Of a stretch of DNA of 64,000 bases, positions 23,506 to 35,800 are shown in pieces. Source of the stretch: Enoplolaimus lenunculus (taxonomy: Eukaryota; Nematoda; Enoplea; Enoplida; Thoracostomopsidae). Location: assembly GCA_030248215.1 (NCBI GenBank), contig JASANG010003710.1, positions 248,001 through 312,000 on the forward strand, written 5' to 3'. The translations under genes were made by a program, and so were the position numbers. The notes beneath the pieces are model-generated. The model had not been told where the DNA came from and made no database searches. It saw only the letters and a program-made list of their open reading frames with translations. The first letter of the stretch is position 1. The number at the start of each line of letters is the position of its first letter.

Positions 23506-23672
23506 GGCCCATGTATAGAACAGGGCCGGAACAGTAATCTAAGCATATTCCTAAGCCTTAAGCCTAAGAGTAAACATCAGCCTAAGCCTAAGTCTATACA
23601 AAAGTTAATCTAAGGCTTATACTGATTCAATTACAGCCCCGCTGGAAAACTATCCGGCAATGTTGACGTATA
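23506..23672. mobile_element. Family A MITE
   Basis: Left GGCCCATGTATAGAACAGGG intact; right end decayed. Confidence 0.8.
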
Positions 23673-23774
23673 ACACAACTGAAAGTTCACCAATCTTTTA
23701 CTTATACTTTGTACGGACATGAACTAAATTTTAGCATTCTGTATGCGTGAAAGGATTGAAGTGCATCAGCTTTT

Positions 23775-23876
23775 TTACTTTCCGTAAATCAAGGCGTTTT
23801 CGCGTCGGATCACAGTTACTGGAACGCCGTTTTTCGGCCGCATGAGTACACCAGGGTTTGATAATGGAAGGTGGTC
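23775..23876 (-). CDS. P450 last exon
   Basis: Acceptor TTTGCTTTAG|GACCAC. It codes 33 residues, [19 protein letters not shown] in the middle, then TAA at 23775-23777. This is the usual C-terminal beta strand of CYP3-like enzymes. Confidence 0.85.
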   Translation of the reverse strand, partial: DHLPLSNPGVLMRPKNGVPVTVIRRENALIYGK

Positions 23877-26800
23877 CTAAAGCAAATATTTGTCGTGACT
23901 ACTAATTTATAATTAGACACAAAGAGGGAATAAGAAATACAGGAGTAACAGAAAGCGGAAATGTCTGTTTCAAATGGTATGCTATTCCCGCAAAGCCTGT
24001 TTCGGAGAGTCCAATTTGAATCACCATTTTTGCAGTGTGGTTACGAATCCGACAAACATTGGATGAATATGATTGGTTATAATTCGGTATTGTCAACTGT
24101 GTAACCTCTAAAAGCGTTTTGAACAATTTTTTAAAAACTTTACACACCATTTTCAAACGATCATTTATTGCGGCACTGCATTTTAAGTGTGATTAGTTTT
24201 CAAATTCGTACTTATCAGCTGGAGTTGATATAGTTGTTGAAAAATTTTTAACTGCCGATAGTTGCTATACACACTTGAGAATCCAACTGGTTTTGGAGAT
24301 TCTTAAGCATTAAATTTGTAGCGATTCAAAACTATTAATACCGACACGTTATAAATATTAATACAAATTTAACGAAAAATATTTTAAATTAGCAGCATAC
24401 CTTGATTTCTGGAGTCGGACGCAACGTATATTTCGACATCAATCGGGTCAAGCTCATTTTGTATTCGAGCTCAGCAAATCGTAAACCAACACAGTTTCGA
24501 GGTCCGCCGCCGAACGGCAACCAAGCCATTGGATTTGAAGCGCCAGACGAGTCTTTATTGATAAATCTGAAATTTGAAAAACATTCGTTATTAAAATCGT
24601 CGCGGCCAGTGCTGTGAACAGCAAAAACGTAACCGCTATCTGAATAGCTCGTTTATCGGCAAAGCGGATATTTTTTCCTGCTTTTTTAACAATTTTATTG
24701 CGTTTTGACAATTCCTTGTTGCGGAGTTGGAAACATCAATACATGATGAGTTCCGTTTGTTGTTTGTTCACGGAATCTTGAAAAACAAACAAATCAACAA
24801 ACAAACCAAGATTTCACCACATACAAATTTAAAGAGTCAACTCAACGCACATAGAAAATCAACTCAACGTGAGTTAAAATTTACTGTTATTAACTCAGAA
24901 ATAACTAAACTTTCCGTCTGAGTTGATTAATTAACTCGCTGGGATTTACAGTGCATTGCGTTATAAGTGTATTGCGAAACGCAGTTCCATGCGATGTATG
25001 GATTGTTGAGCGTTGAAGAACCAAACAAGTGACTGTTGCGTTTTTTAAAAATACATTCGTTTCACGCACTAGCAGATCAAGAGGAAGGCTGCGGGGGGAG
25101 GGCGTTCGCCCTCCGTCAGAAACTTTTTATGTTAAAATGGTAAGGTCCCTACCGTACAATTTTTTACCTCAGAAATTTTTTGGTGATAAAATGATAAGGT
25201 CATATTACAATTGTTGCGTTTTCCGTCAGAAACTTTTTATGTTAAAATGGTAAGGTCCCTACCGTACAATTTTTTTACCTCAGAAATTTTTTGGTGATAA
25301 AATGATAAGGTCATATTACAATTGTTGCGTTTCATAACATTTGACCGCCCACCCACCGTTAAAAATTTTTTGGATCCGCTTCTGGTTTCACGTAGGATTA
25401 ACATAATTTTCGCGTTCGAAATCAAAGTCGTTTAGGTTTTATTACTACAATATTTGAGAATATGCCGGCACAGTATGGGTAATATCTATTGAAAGGTTCA
25501 TACCTGTCTGGATTAAATGTATCCGGTTCATTCCACAAGGCTGGATCTCGATGTATTGCGAACACAGGAATCACCGCTTCCATACCAGGAACAAAATGAA
25601 CGCCGTTCAAAACGCACTCTTTGACGCAAGAACGAACGACAAATCTGAAATTTTAACGCTAAAATTTTCAAATTGAAAATTAATGCAAAAATATTTAATC
25701 GCTGTTTTGGCCCATGTATAAAACACGGCCGGATCGTTTTCTGGCGGGGCTGTAATTGAGTCAGTTTAAGCTTTAGACTAACTTTTTTGCTTAGGCTTAG
25801 CCTTAGGAATATGCTTATACTACTGTCCCGGTCCTGTTCTATACACGAGCCGCGGTTTTTAATGTTTGAATGTTAAAAAGCTCAAAGTGAAACAGAAACT
25901 AATTTTTGGACTTTACGTAATATTATAGGCGTTACCATTAGAGTGGATAATAATTAGGTATTTAAACTTTATCTGGCGGTTAATGAAACTTCGCATCGGA
26001 ATATATATACACTGCAAAAAATGGTGAGTCAAATTGACTCTCTACGAAATAGGGTTTGCCTGACTACACAAACTGTGTCAAAATTCGACTCCACCTGAGT
26101 CAAATTCGACTCAATTTGACTCTGGCGGAGTCGAATTTTGACTCAGTTTGTGTAGTCAGGAAATCCTATTTCGAAGAGAGTCAATTTGACTCACCATGTT
26201 TTGCAGTGTAGCAATTGATGAATTTTCTCCATGAGCCGGTTAATAACTTACCCAGGAACCGGTGGAAACATTCGAAGTGACTCATGGAACACGGCGTCCA
26301 GATATGGCATATCTTTCATCATGTCATACTTCATTTCATCTGTACCCTAAAACATAAATTGTTAAAAAATATAATAGGCATTGTAAAACATTTGGCGGTT
26401 TGCGCACATATAAAGATCAGGGGCGAAACGTATTTCTGTGGGACTAGTATAGAGTAAGCGTAAGATTTAGACTAATTTTTAGTAATTTAGCGGTGTAACC
26501 AACATTTACAACTTTAAGAAGGATTCAAATTTTATGTAAAAAAATTTTAACGTCAAGAATACAAATATTTAATGCTTTATTTCGAAGACTGCTTAAAGGT
26601 TTTTTCTAGTCTTCAGAAATTTCGAACTAGGATATATTGCATGATATACTCATTCGCTTTACATAAGCCCTTGTTTGGTATATATTTAAAAACATGTTTG
26701 CCCTAAATACAAAACAACAATCGTTATAGGAGCCATATCGTCTGTAACATTCACTCAAACCACGTTTAAAAGTAAACTTTCACTGCAAAAAATGGTGATT

Positions 26801-29800
26801 CAAATTGACTCTCTCCGAAATAGGCTTTTCGGGACCATACAAACTGAGTCAAAATTTAACTACACCACAGTCACATTCGATTCACTGAGTCGCACGTTTG
26901 ACTATGGTGGAGTCGAATTTGACTCAGTTTGTGTAGTCCCGAAAAGCCTATTTCGGAGAGAGTCAATTTGACTCAATATTTTTGACGGTGTTGGAAACTT
27001 ACGTATTCGTTGAACTTTTCATCAATTTCTTGTTGCAATCGTTGTTGTACATCAGGATGTGCCGCTAGACACCATGCGGTAAATCCTAGCGCTGTACTTG
27101 TTGTTTCGTAGCCGGCGAGCAAAAATACAAACGCATTCGAGACAACCATTGTTTCGTCAAACACATATTTTGATGATAACGGAACATCCTGAAATAAAAT
27201 AAGTTAATACGAAGCGTGTCAAAAATGAAAACTCACTCTGAATTAAGTTGACTCTGGGAGAGTTGATAATTAGCTCAGAATGAATTGATTCAACTCAAAG
27301 TTCTGAGTTCTGATAGTCCTAACTCTGACTGATTGATTCAACTCATTCTAAGTTAAAACCAACTCACTGAAATGTACAGTGTAAAGTTTTCACCTAATAC
27401 TGTTTTAAATACGCTAGCTAGTCGTTTCAGAGTTTCTACGTTTACAAAAAACAGTTTTGAAAGATGTTTTGCATAAATTTCGTAAAAATGCACGAACACA
27501 TTCCTATTTTGACGACATCGAAACATCATAAACAGGGTGTAACCGGAATTATAAAATACCGGAACCGGAAAGTTAAAAAACACCGGAACCGGAGCCGGAA
27601 CCAGAAAAGAAAAAATACTTGTTACAAAAAAACTGTATTTTATCGCTTTTAACGCTGCAAACACACCATTTTGAATGCCAGAATTTGCTTAAAAAGTGAA
27701 TTATTTCTATGCCAGATTATCATAGTTGGTTTATTTTTAACCATTGCAATACTCCGAAGATGGCTGGGAGCTGCCTTCTTAAATACAGATGTGGTTTGAT
27801 ATCAGAACTTGTTTAATTCTTAATCTATCAATTTTTTAACTAAAATATTACTTTTGTTTCAAAAATGTTTTTGGAATCCTGTTCTGATGTCAATTTCCTT
27901 AACTTTTCCCAAAACATTTGAACAGCCCAAAATTTATTCACGCTGCAAAAAATATGGTGAGGCAAATTGACTCTCTGCGAAATAGGCTCTAAGGGACTAG
28001 ACAAACTGAGTCAAATTCGACTCCGCCTGAGTCAAATTTGCCTGACTGAGTGGCACGTTTGACACTGGCGGAGTCGAATTTGACTCAGTTTGTGCAGTCC
28101 CGTAGAGCCTATTTCGGAGTGAGTCAATTTGACTCATTTTTTGCTGCAGCCCCCGCTTATAACAATTTCAACTGACCACGTCATTCATTGTGGAAGCGAA
28201 CGGACATGTTTCCCCTTTAGCTTCTTCCTTTTTCATTGCAGCAGATTCGCGTTCTTGTTGAAGCAATAATTGAAGAATATCAAATCCTTTGAAACTCTTA
28301 CAAAACAAAAATGATCGTAATGCAATTAATAATGTCTCGTTCTGATTAACCCTTTCTCGCGTGAATATTTTCGATTCTTTTTAAAATCTGTTAAACACTG
28401 ATCATTGTTTATTTATTGTGCGTACTGTATGAGTCCATATCCCTAATAAGAGTCCATAAGCGGACTGAGTCCATAAACCCAAATTAGAGTCCATAAATGT
28501 CACTTATCCCTAATTGTAGCGCATAAATGACTCCAGGATAAAATAATGTTGAGATCGAAACTTTAAAGTGTAGGTTAAATTTTGAAAGTACACTCCTGAT
28601 GACACAAGAAAAACGTTTAATTCAACGAATAGATGCAATACCGAATATATATCAGTAACGAAGGATGGCGGAGCGTGGGTTGAAAATAAATAAGAGTCTG
28701 TAATCGAATAACAGGGGGTACCCTCTGGAGAGGCCAAATAAATATTAGCCCCCCTCTTATTCGGGTCATTACAGTATGCAAATTTGAAAATACATCCAAG
28801 CAACAATGCGTACGCATATAACGTTATATGTGGTGCAGGAAGAAAGTTTTATTAATTAATGCTACACAGGTTAATTGTAATTTAATTCATTTTGCGAATT
28901 AGATTTCTTTATTTTCAATTTTAATTACTTATAGGTTTGTAGTTTACAAAATGTCTAGAACTTGTAACACCAAGACAAGAAGCACACTATAAAATATGGG
29001 GAGTCAAATTGACTCTCACGGCAATAGGCTTTTCCTGACTACACAAACTGAGTCAAATTGGACTCACTGAGCGATTCAGTGAATCGAATTTGACTCTGGC
29101 TGAGTCAAATTTGACTCAGTTTGTGTAGTCAGGAAAAGCCTATTTCCAAGAGAGTCAATTTGACTCCCCATTTTTTACAGTGCACACACTGCCGCTGAAA
29201 TAGTTAAAATTAGCAATAAAACCAAACAATAAAGTACCTGCACTGTTAAGATTTTAGATTACCTCAAAATCTTTACGCCTTCGTAACACAATGCTCTGCA
29301 AATTTTCAACCAACCAAGTTTCAGCTCCAGCGAAATCTGCTGCAAAGCGCAAATGTCCCCAGATTGGAATTTCGGAAAACATCACTGAAAAGAATAGACA
29401 TTTTTTCAAGGAATAAACGGGATATTTTTGTAGCCCTATTCACAGAACGGGGTTTGCCGTCTTGACGACATCCTTTGATGTGTAGGCCAATGTATAAAAT
29501 AGGGCCATAACACCATTAGACGCAATTTCCTAACCTAAGCCTAATCGTAAGTACAGTCCTATTAACCTAAGCCTACACCGTAAATTTCAGTGAGTTGATT
29601 TTAACTCACAATGAGTTGAATCACTCAGCCTGAGTAGGACTATCAGAACTCAGAATTTTGAGTTGATTTAATTTATTCTGAGTTAATTATTCAACTCACC
29701 CAGAGTCAACTCAACTCAGAGTGAATTAACTCATCTGATAGTGAGTTCATGTTTACTGATATTAATTCAGAAATAACCAACTAGCTAACTGAATTGATTA

Positions 29801-32800
29801 ATCAACTCATTGGAATTTACAGTGTAAGCAAAAATATAGTCTAAAGCTTATAATTACTTTATTGCAGTTCCGCGGAAAACGCTGTCCGCCCCTGATCTTT
29901 ACATGGGCCGATGCGTGCAACAAATAATCAAGTGTCATATTTTTCATTATTAATCCGAACGTTTTACCGCTGCTCATTATCAACTGATGACGAGTGCTAC
30001 ACATACTGCAAAAAATGGTGGGTCAAATTGATTCTCTCCGAAGTAGGCTCTACGGAGCTACACAAACTGAGTCAAATTCGACTCCGCCGGAGTCAATTTC
30101 GACTCACTTAGTCGCACGTTTGTCTCTGGTGGGGTTGCGGAGGGAGTCAATTTGACTCACCATTTTTTGCAGCGTACATGTGAGAATTAAAAATTGCGCA
30201 AAGTTCTATTGCAACATATTGTAAAAAGTTTGTTTCTTCAATTCCTTCTTTTCTATACACTGCAAAAAAGGTGAGTCAAATTGACTCTCAGAAATAGGCT
30301 CTGTGAGAAGTTCGTGATTTTGACTTAAGCCTGTACCCTGTGTCGCCTGTTATGTTCTTTCCTCGATGTATGCTTATCGGTCTGATTTAGTAAACGCGGC
30401 CGGTAAATGTTTATTATAAATCCCAACCCGAAACCCGTATGACACCGAATATTCAATATTTAACACCAGTAAATCACAGGTTATGCAATTTCACTGGCAA
30501 CCTGAGCCGGAATCCTTAAAGCCGACGTCTGAATCTGGTTTAATTCAGCCACTGGCTTTACCGTTACTAATATTTTTGCCGTTCTCCAGAACCCGTGCAA
30601 TTCTAACCCCGTTAGAATTACACCCCGTTAAACCGTGCACTCTAACCCCGTTAGAGTTACACCAACTTTCCGACCAATCTAACCACGTAAGATTTGGCCA
30701 AGCCGTTGTAGAATAATAAATCTAACCCCATTAGATTTATTAGACTACTTTTTCCCAGGTTTCCTTAAGATCCCCAAATCCTTTAACACATGACACCAGT
30801 ATTCTATACTGGGTAAACCTGCGCCTTGCGCAATACAGCCGTATCCGTAATACCCGAATTTCCTTCACATACTTAAGCCACCGTGACAATCTTAAATTAA
30901 TTCCACTAATCCCTACTTACCAAAGTTCCGTTCAAATCCAACCGTAACACTAAGTAACCGTAACCAATAAAATTTGTGTCGTACCGCAAAAAATAGATAA
31001 CCACCGTCCGATACTAGCTCAAGATTCAGAATGATTCCGGTCCTGGCTACCCCTGTTTGCACCTCGACCTCATTTGCATTTCTGCCGACACCCACAATTG
31101 GGTGTCCGCGTTGCGGTTGAGGCCCAGAGCCAATCACCCGGTTCCAATCCTGTACGCCTACACCATATACAACAACAACAACAAATAACAACCAATCATG
31201 TCGGACACTCACGACATGATGACTTAGACTAGCTAAGTCGTTAACCGCAAATCGAGCCACCACCGTTATACAACATTATTCAATGGCCACGCAGGGCCCC
31301 AGGTAAGTTTACATTGCGGACACAGCCGCCATAGCATAGATTTACCAATTTTTACGCCTTGTAGCCACGCCTAAGTCTAACTTAAGTTCTAAGAGACTAG
31401 GTACAGCCAGGGACTCCCTTAAGGTGTGGTTTTAATATAGGGTTTTATTTTTATATTTTAGTTTTAGTTTGAAATAGGATTAAGTGTGGCACAGCCACCT
31501 ACAGGCTCTACTCACTATTTCTTGCAGTGTAGAGTGAATTACGAACATTTTAACTTGCACGCGAAACTACAACACAATGCTTGACATGTGTCTATAGGCG
31601 GAAAGGACGGCTTTAGATGAAATAGAAAATATTCATGTGAGAAAATGTTAATATTACAGTTTTTAAATAAGTATATATATACAAAACTTTACCTGCTAAC
31701 ATTGTAATTTTCGACTTTCGCAAGTCGGTTTTGTTAAAAAATTCGGTACATTTGAGTAAAAATTGATCATTTGGATCGCGCTGGCAATTTGTATCAAAAG
31801 CAAACGCCGCTCGTCCAATCACATCCAGGGTTAAGGCTTGGAACGTACTGAAAACATGATGTTACACAAATTATGCCAAAAATCACTTATACAAATTACA
31901 AAAACGTTTAAAATTGCGTTTTTTGACACGATTTTAAGTAAAATAATTAAACAATTTCAGAATTGTAAAAACGCTAATAATCAAATTTTGTGGCTCAATT
32001 ATGATTAAAATATGCCGTTAACCCTAAGCCTAAGTATAAGCATATTTCTTGCAACATTTTTTGTGGAACAAGTTCTACATATATAGCAGGCCCGTAGCCA
32101 GCTCACCTAGCTAGGGGGCTAAAATTTTTTCAGGTGGGCATCCAAGGGATTTCGTTGACTTACAAGCAAGGTTGAAAATTTTCTAGGTTTGGAAAAAGAA
32201 AAACAGTTTTGCTGTTTTAACCGTAAAACGTTCCATGATTTCAACGAAGGTTTAAATATATTAAAATACTTTTTTGAAAATATCTGTTTTTTCTAAAAAT
32301 ATAATTATAAAATACATAACATCAAAATAGAATGGCTGTTAAATAATATTGGTCATCTGAATACCAATACTTTACCTGTAAATATCAAAAATTTCACCAG
32401 AATCGGCGTATTTGTCAATTTTCTCCATAAAAATATCGTCTTTTTCGGAAATTATTTTTGTAATCTGAAACAAAAAAACAATACTGAACCACAACAACAA
32501 AGCTATAAAAAAGACATTTTAAAAATAATATTTAGCAAATTTCGCCAGTTGGTGATAGGTCTTGTAACTTTTGAATTAAAGCAAATATTTTAGAATTTTG
32601 CTCTATCAAATAAACTGGATTACCTGTTTTAGTTTACCAGAACTAAACACAGGTGTAACCGTTTGTCGAACAAATCTCCATTCGTCTCCGCGCATACTGA
32701 CCAAATTGTGATTACGAACGGATTTTTCTTTGTTCAAAACGAAATGCTGAAACAGAGAAATTCCCAAATATATTTAAAAATAAAAAAAGAATTAAAAATA

Positions 32801-35800
32801 ACTGTTTCCTCTAAACACTTTTATAAAAACACTTCCATTGTAGATTATCGCCAAAATCGTGAAAACTTTTCTGTTATTTGTATACCTTCAAATTAAGATT
32901 GTTTTGAATCTGAACGAGAATCTTATAAAATAAATAAAATTGCATAACACTAAAAAAGTACACTGCAAATTCCAGTGAATTGATTTTAACTCAGAATGAG
33001 TTGAATTTACGCAGAAGTCTAGGACTTTCAGAGGTCAGAATTCTGAATTGATTTAGCTCATTCTGATTTAATTAATCAACTTACTCGGTATTAAATCAGC
33101 TGAGAGTGAGTAATATTTACTATTATTCACTCAGAAATAACGGGAAATAACTAATTCTTTCTCTAAGTTGATTAATCAACTTATTGGCGTTTACGGTGCA
33201 TACAATCTTACAACATAAACTTTCCATGACGTTTGGCAGCATTTTGAGGACGGCTACGCCGCTATTTTGGTTGCAAACGGACGGACCCACACATTCTGGT
33301 GGTGGTGTTTTGCAGGAAAACAATATTAAAATATAATTGAAACATTAATAAAAATAAAAACAAACAAAAAACATGTAAAACACAAACCATTCGATCAACA
33401 AAATTGTTGAAATGTTTCACAAGTACATCCTTTACCATATCCAAATCGTGAATAATTACTGTCAATTTTGGTCCAATGTATATCCTAAACAATAATAAAA
33501 AATCATACAAATTTTGCTATGCGGGGTTCACGTTATAACCGGGGCAGCTTGAGACTCGTTTTGTCCCTATTGGATTATAGGGTAACATTTTGCCTGCTTA
33601 TAGACTCAATATCATATTCAACAATTCATATTTGTCTGCTATTATAATGTGTAGGCCACGTTTTATTCGTCAATATCATATATTTGAGTTTTATCTGTTG
33701 ACTCGATATGATATTATAACCCGAATTACATAACGTTGACTCCAGTCAACAGGGGACAAAACTGTGACCCGCCTGTACCGGTTATAATGAAAATCCCGCA
33801 TTAGTATGGAATATATGTTGTTTATCCAGTTTCCACATGAATATTTTCAATTTCGTCTAAAATACAATTTCAACCATGTGTTTTAAAGTCAGCGTTTGGT
33901 ATTGCAAGGCGTTTTTACTGGTCTTTTTGGAAATTTTTGTAATGCCGAAAAGTTTCATTGAATTATACAAAATCTAAAGATATATTGGTTCTAAAAGTGA
34001 CCCATGTATTATAGATTAGGGGCGGAACGTTTTTCTGCGGGACTGGAATAAAATAAATTTAAGCTTTGTACCAATTGTTTTGCTTATGCTTTGGCTTAAA
34101 GTATAAGCACTTTCTTTATGTCAAATTTGCTATTTTTGTAAACAGGTGGCTCATATAAAGTGAAGCCGGTGAGAGGCCAGTGGTGGGCGGTCGTTTCGTC
34201 GTTGTGCCGAACAATAAAGAATTAATTACTCCACAGTTCGGCAACGAGAACCACAGTTCTTATCTGCTGACAAATTCGGAACCACGAACCAAATCACACA
34301 CTGCATGTCAGCGATTTATGGGAGTTTAATATACATATATACATGTATGCCACATCAATATGTAATTCAGTATGCACGTGCATATGTAAAGGCAAAATAC
34401 TGCAAACAACCATTTAAACACGTCCTCGCTGAGGTGAGATCACGAAGAAAGTGGTTGGAAGAATAGTTACAGAAGAGATTGAGAAAGGCTTCAGGCCTCT
34501 GTGAACATTTTAGAGTTGATAGTCACCATTAATAAATGCGTTTCAGTTTATGCGAAAAAATATATTTTCGCAATATTGAATTCTTTTTGACGGTAATTTT
34601 TGCAAGAAAACTACACTGTAAATTCCAATGAGTTCATTTATCAACTCAGACGGTTAGTTCGTTATTTCGATTTAATAACAGTAAACATTAACTCATTATA
34701 AGTTTCGCTGATTCTTTATCTGACAGTTGAGTTCATTTCGGCTGGATTTGATTAATTAAGTCAGAATGAGTTGCATTTACACAAAATTATGAGTTCTGAT
34801 AGTCTTAAAGACTAAATAATTCAACTCATTCTGAGTTTAAATCAACTCACTGAAATGTACAGTGTAAGTCGAAATTAAAACGTTCTTACCCGTACGTATC
34901 ACCATATTTAGTTCTCATTTTTTCAAAAAATCTCAGCCGTTCCTAAATATAAACTTTGCACAATGTTTCAAAGGTAAATCCAATTAAATGCGGATCGAGC
35001 TAAATCCGTTACAGTTCGGGTGCATTTGCTCGAATGCTCTAGTGCATAAAATTAGAATAGCTCATTAGTTTCAACGGATGTAGACTTTAAAGAAATTGGT
35101 TAAATATTAAACGAAACTGCTACATATTTTACATACATTCGCCTACATTTATGATTAAGGTTTAGGGTTAGGCTAAGGTAAGATTTTTCTAAATATAAGC
35201 CCAATCGTAAATTGTGCAAAAGGAAAATGTACGGAGCCACTACGACATTTACTGAGTATTTATAAAACAGGCATGACAATTTTAAATCATTCTTTGGCAA
35301 AAGTATCACACAATACCCGGTCCCGTAGTCAGAGGTGGGCCAGGGGAGGCTCAGTCCTATTGAAATAATTTCGCACCTCCCTAGAAATTTTTTATTCTTG
35401 TTTGTATTAAGTCTTCGAAAACCCTTGTATGCCCCTCCTGAATTTTTTTTTCGCCGCTGGCTACGCACAGTAAATTCTAATGAAGTTATTCATCAACTCA
35501 GCTAAGGAGTTGGTAATTTGTGAGTTAACAATAAACATTGAGTCTCTTTGAGTTGATTCTCACTATGAGTTCAATTGACTCCGGGTAAGTTGAATAATTA
35601 CGTCAGAGTGAGTTTTATTGAGTCAGAATTCTGAGTTCTGAAAGTCCTTACTCAGACTGATTGATTCAACTTATTCTGAGTTAAAATCAACTCACTATGA
35701 TTTATGGTGCGGTCCTGATAATACCTCATCTGGCAATCGTAGCATATCTAAGTTTCCGGCCAAAAATGTCGCGGGCGGTCCTTGTAGTCCAACACGCTCA

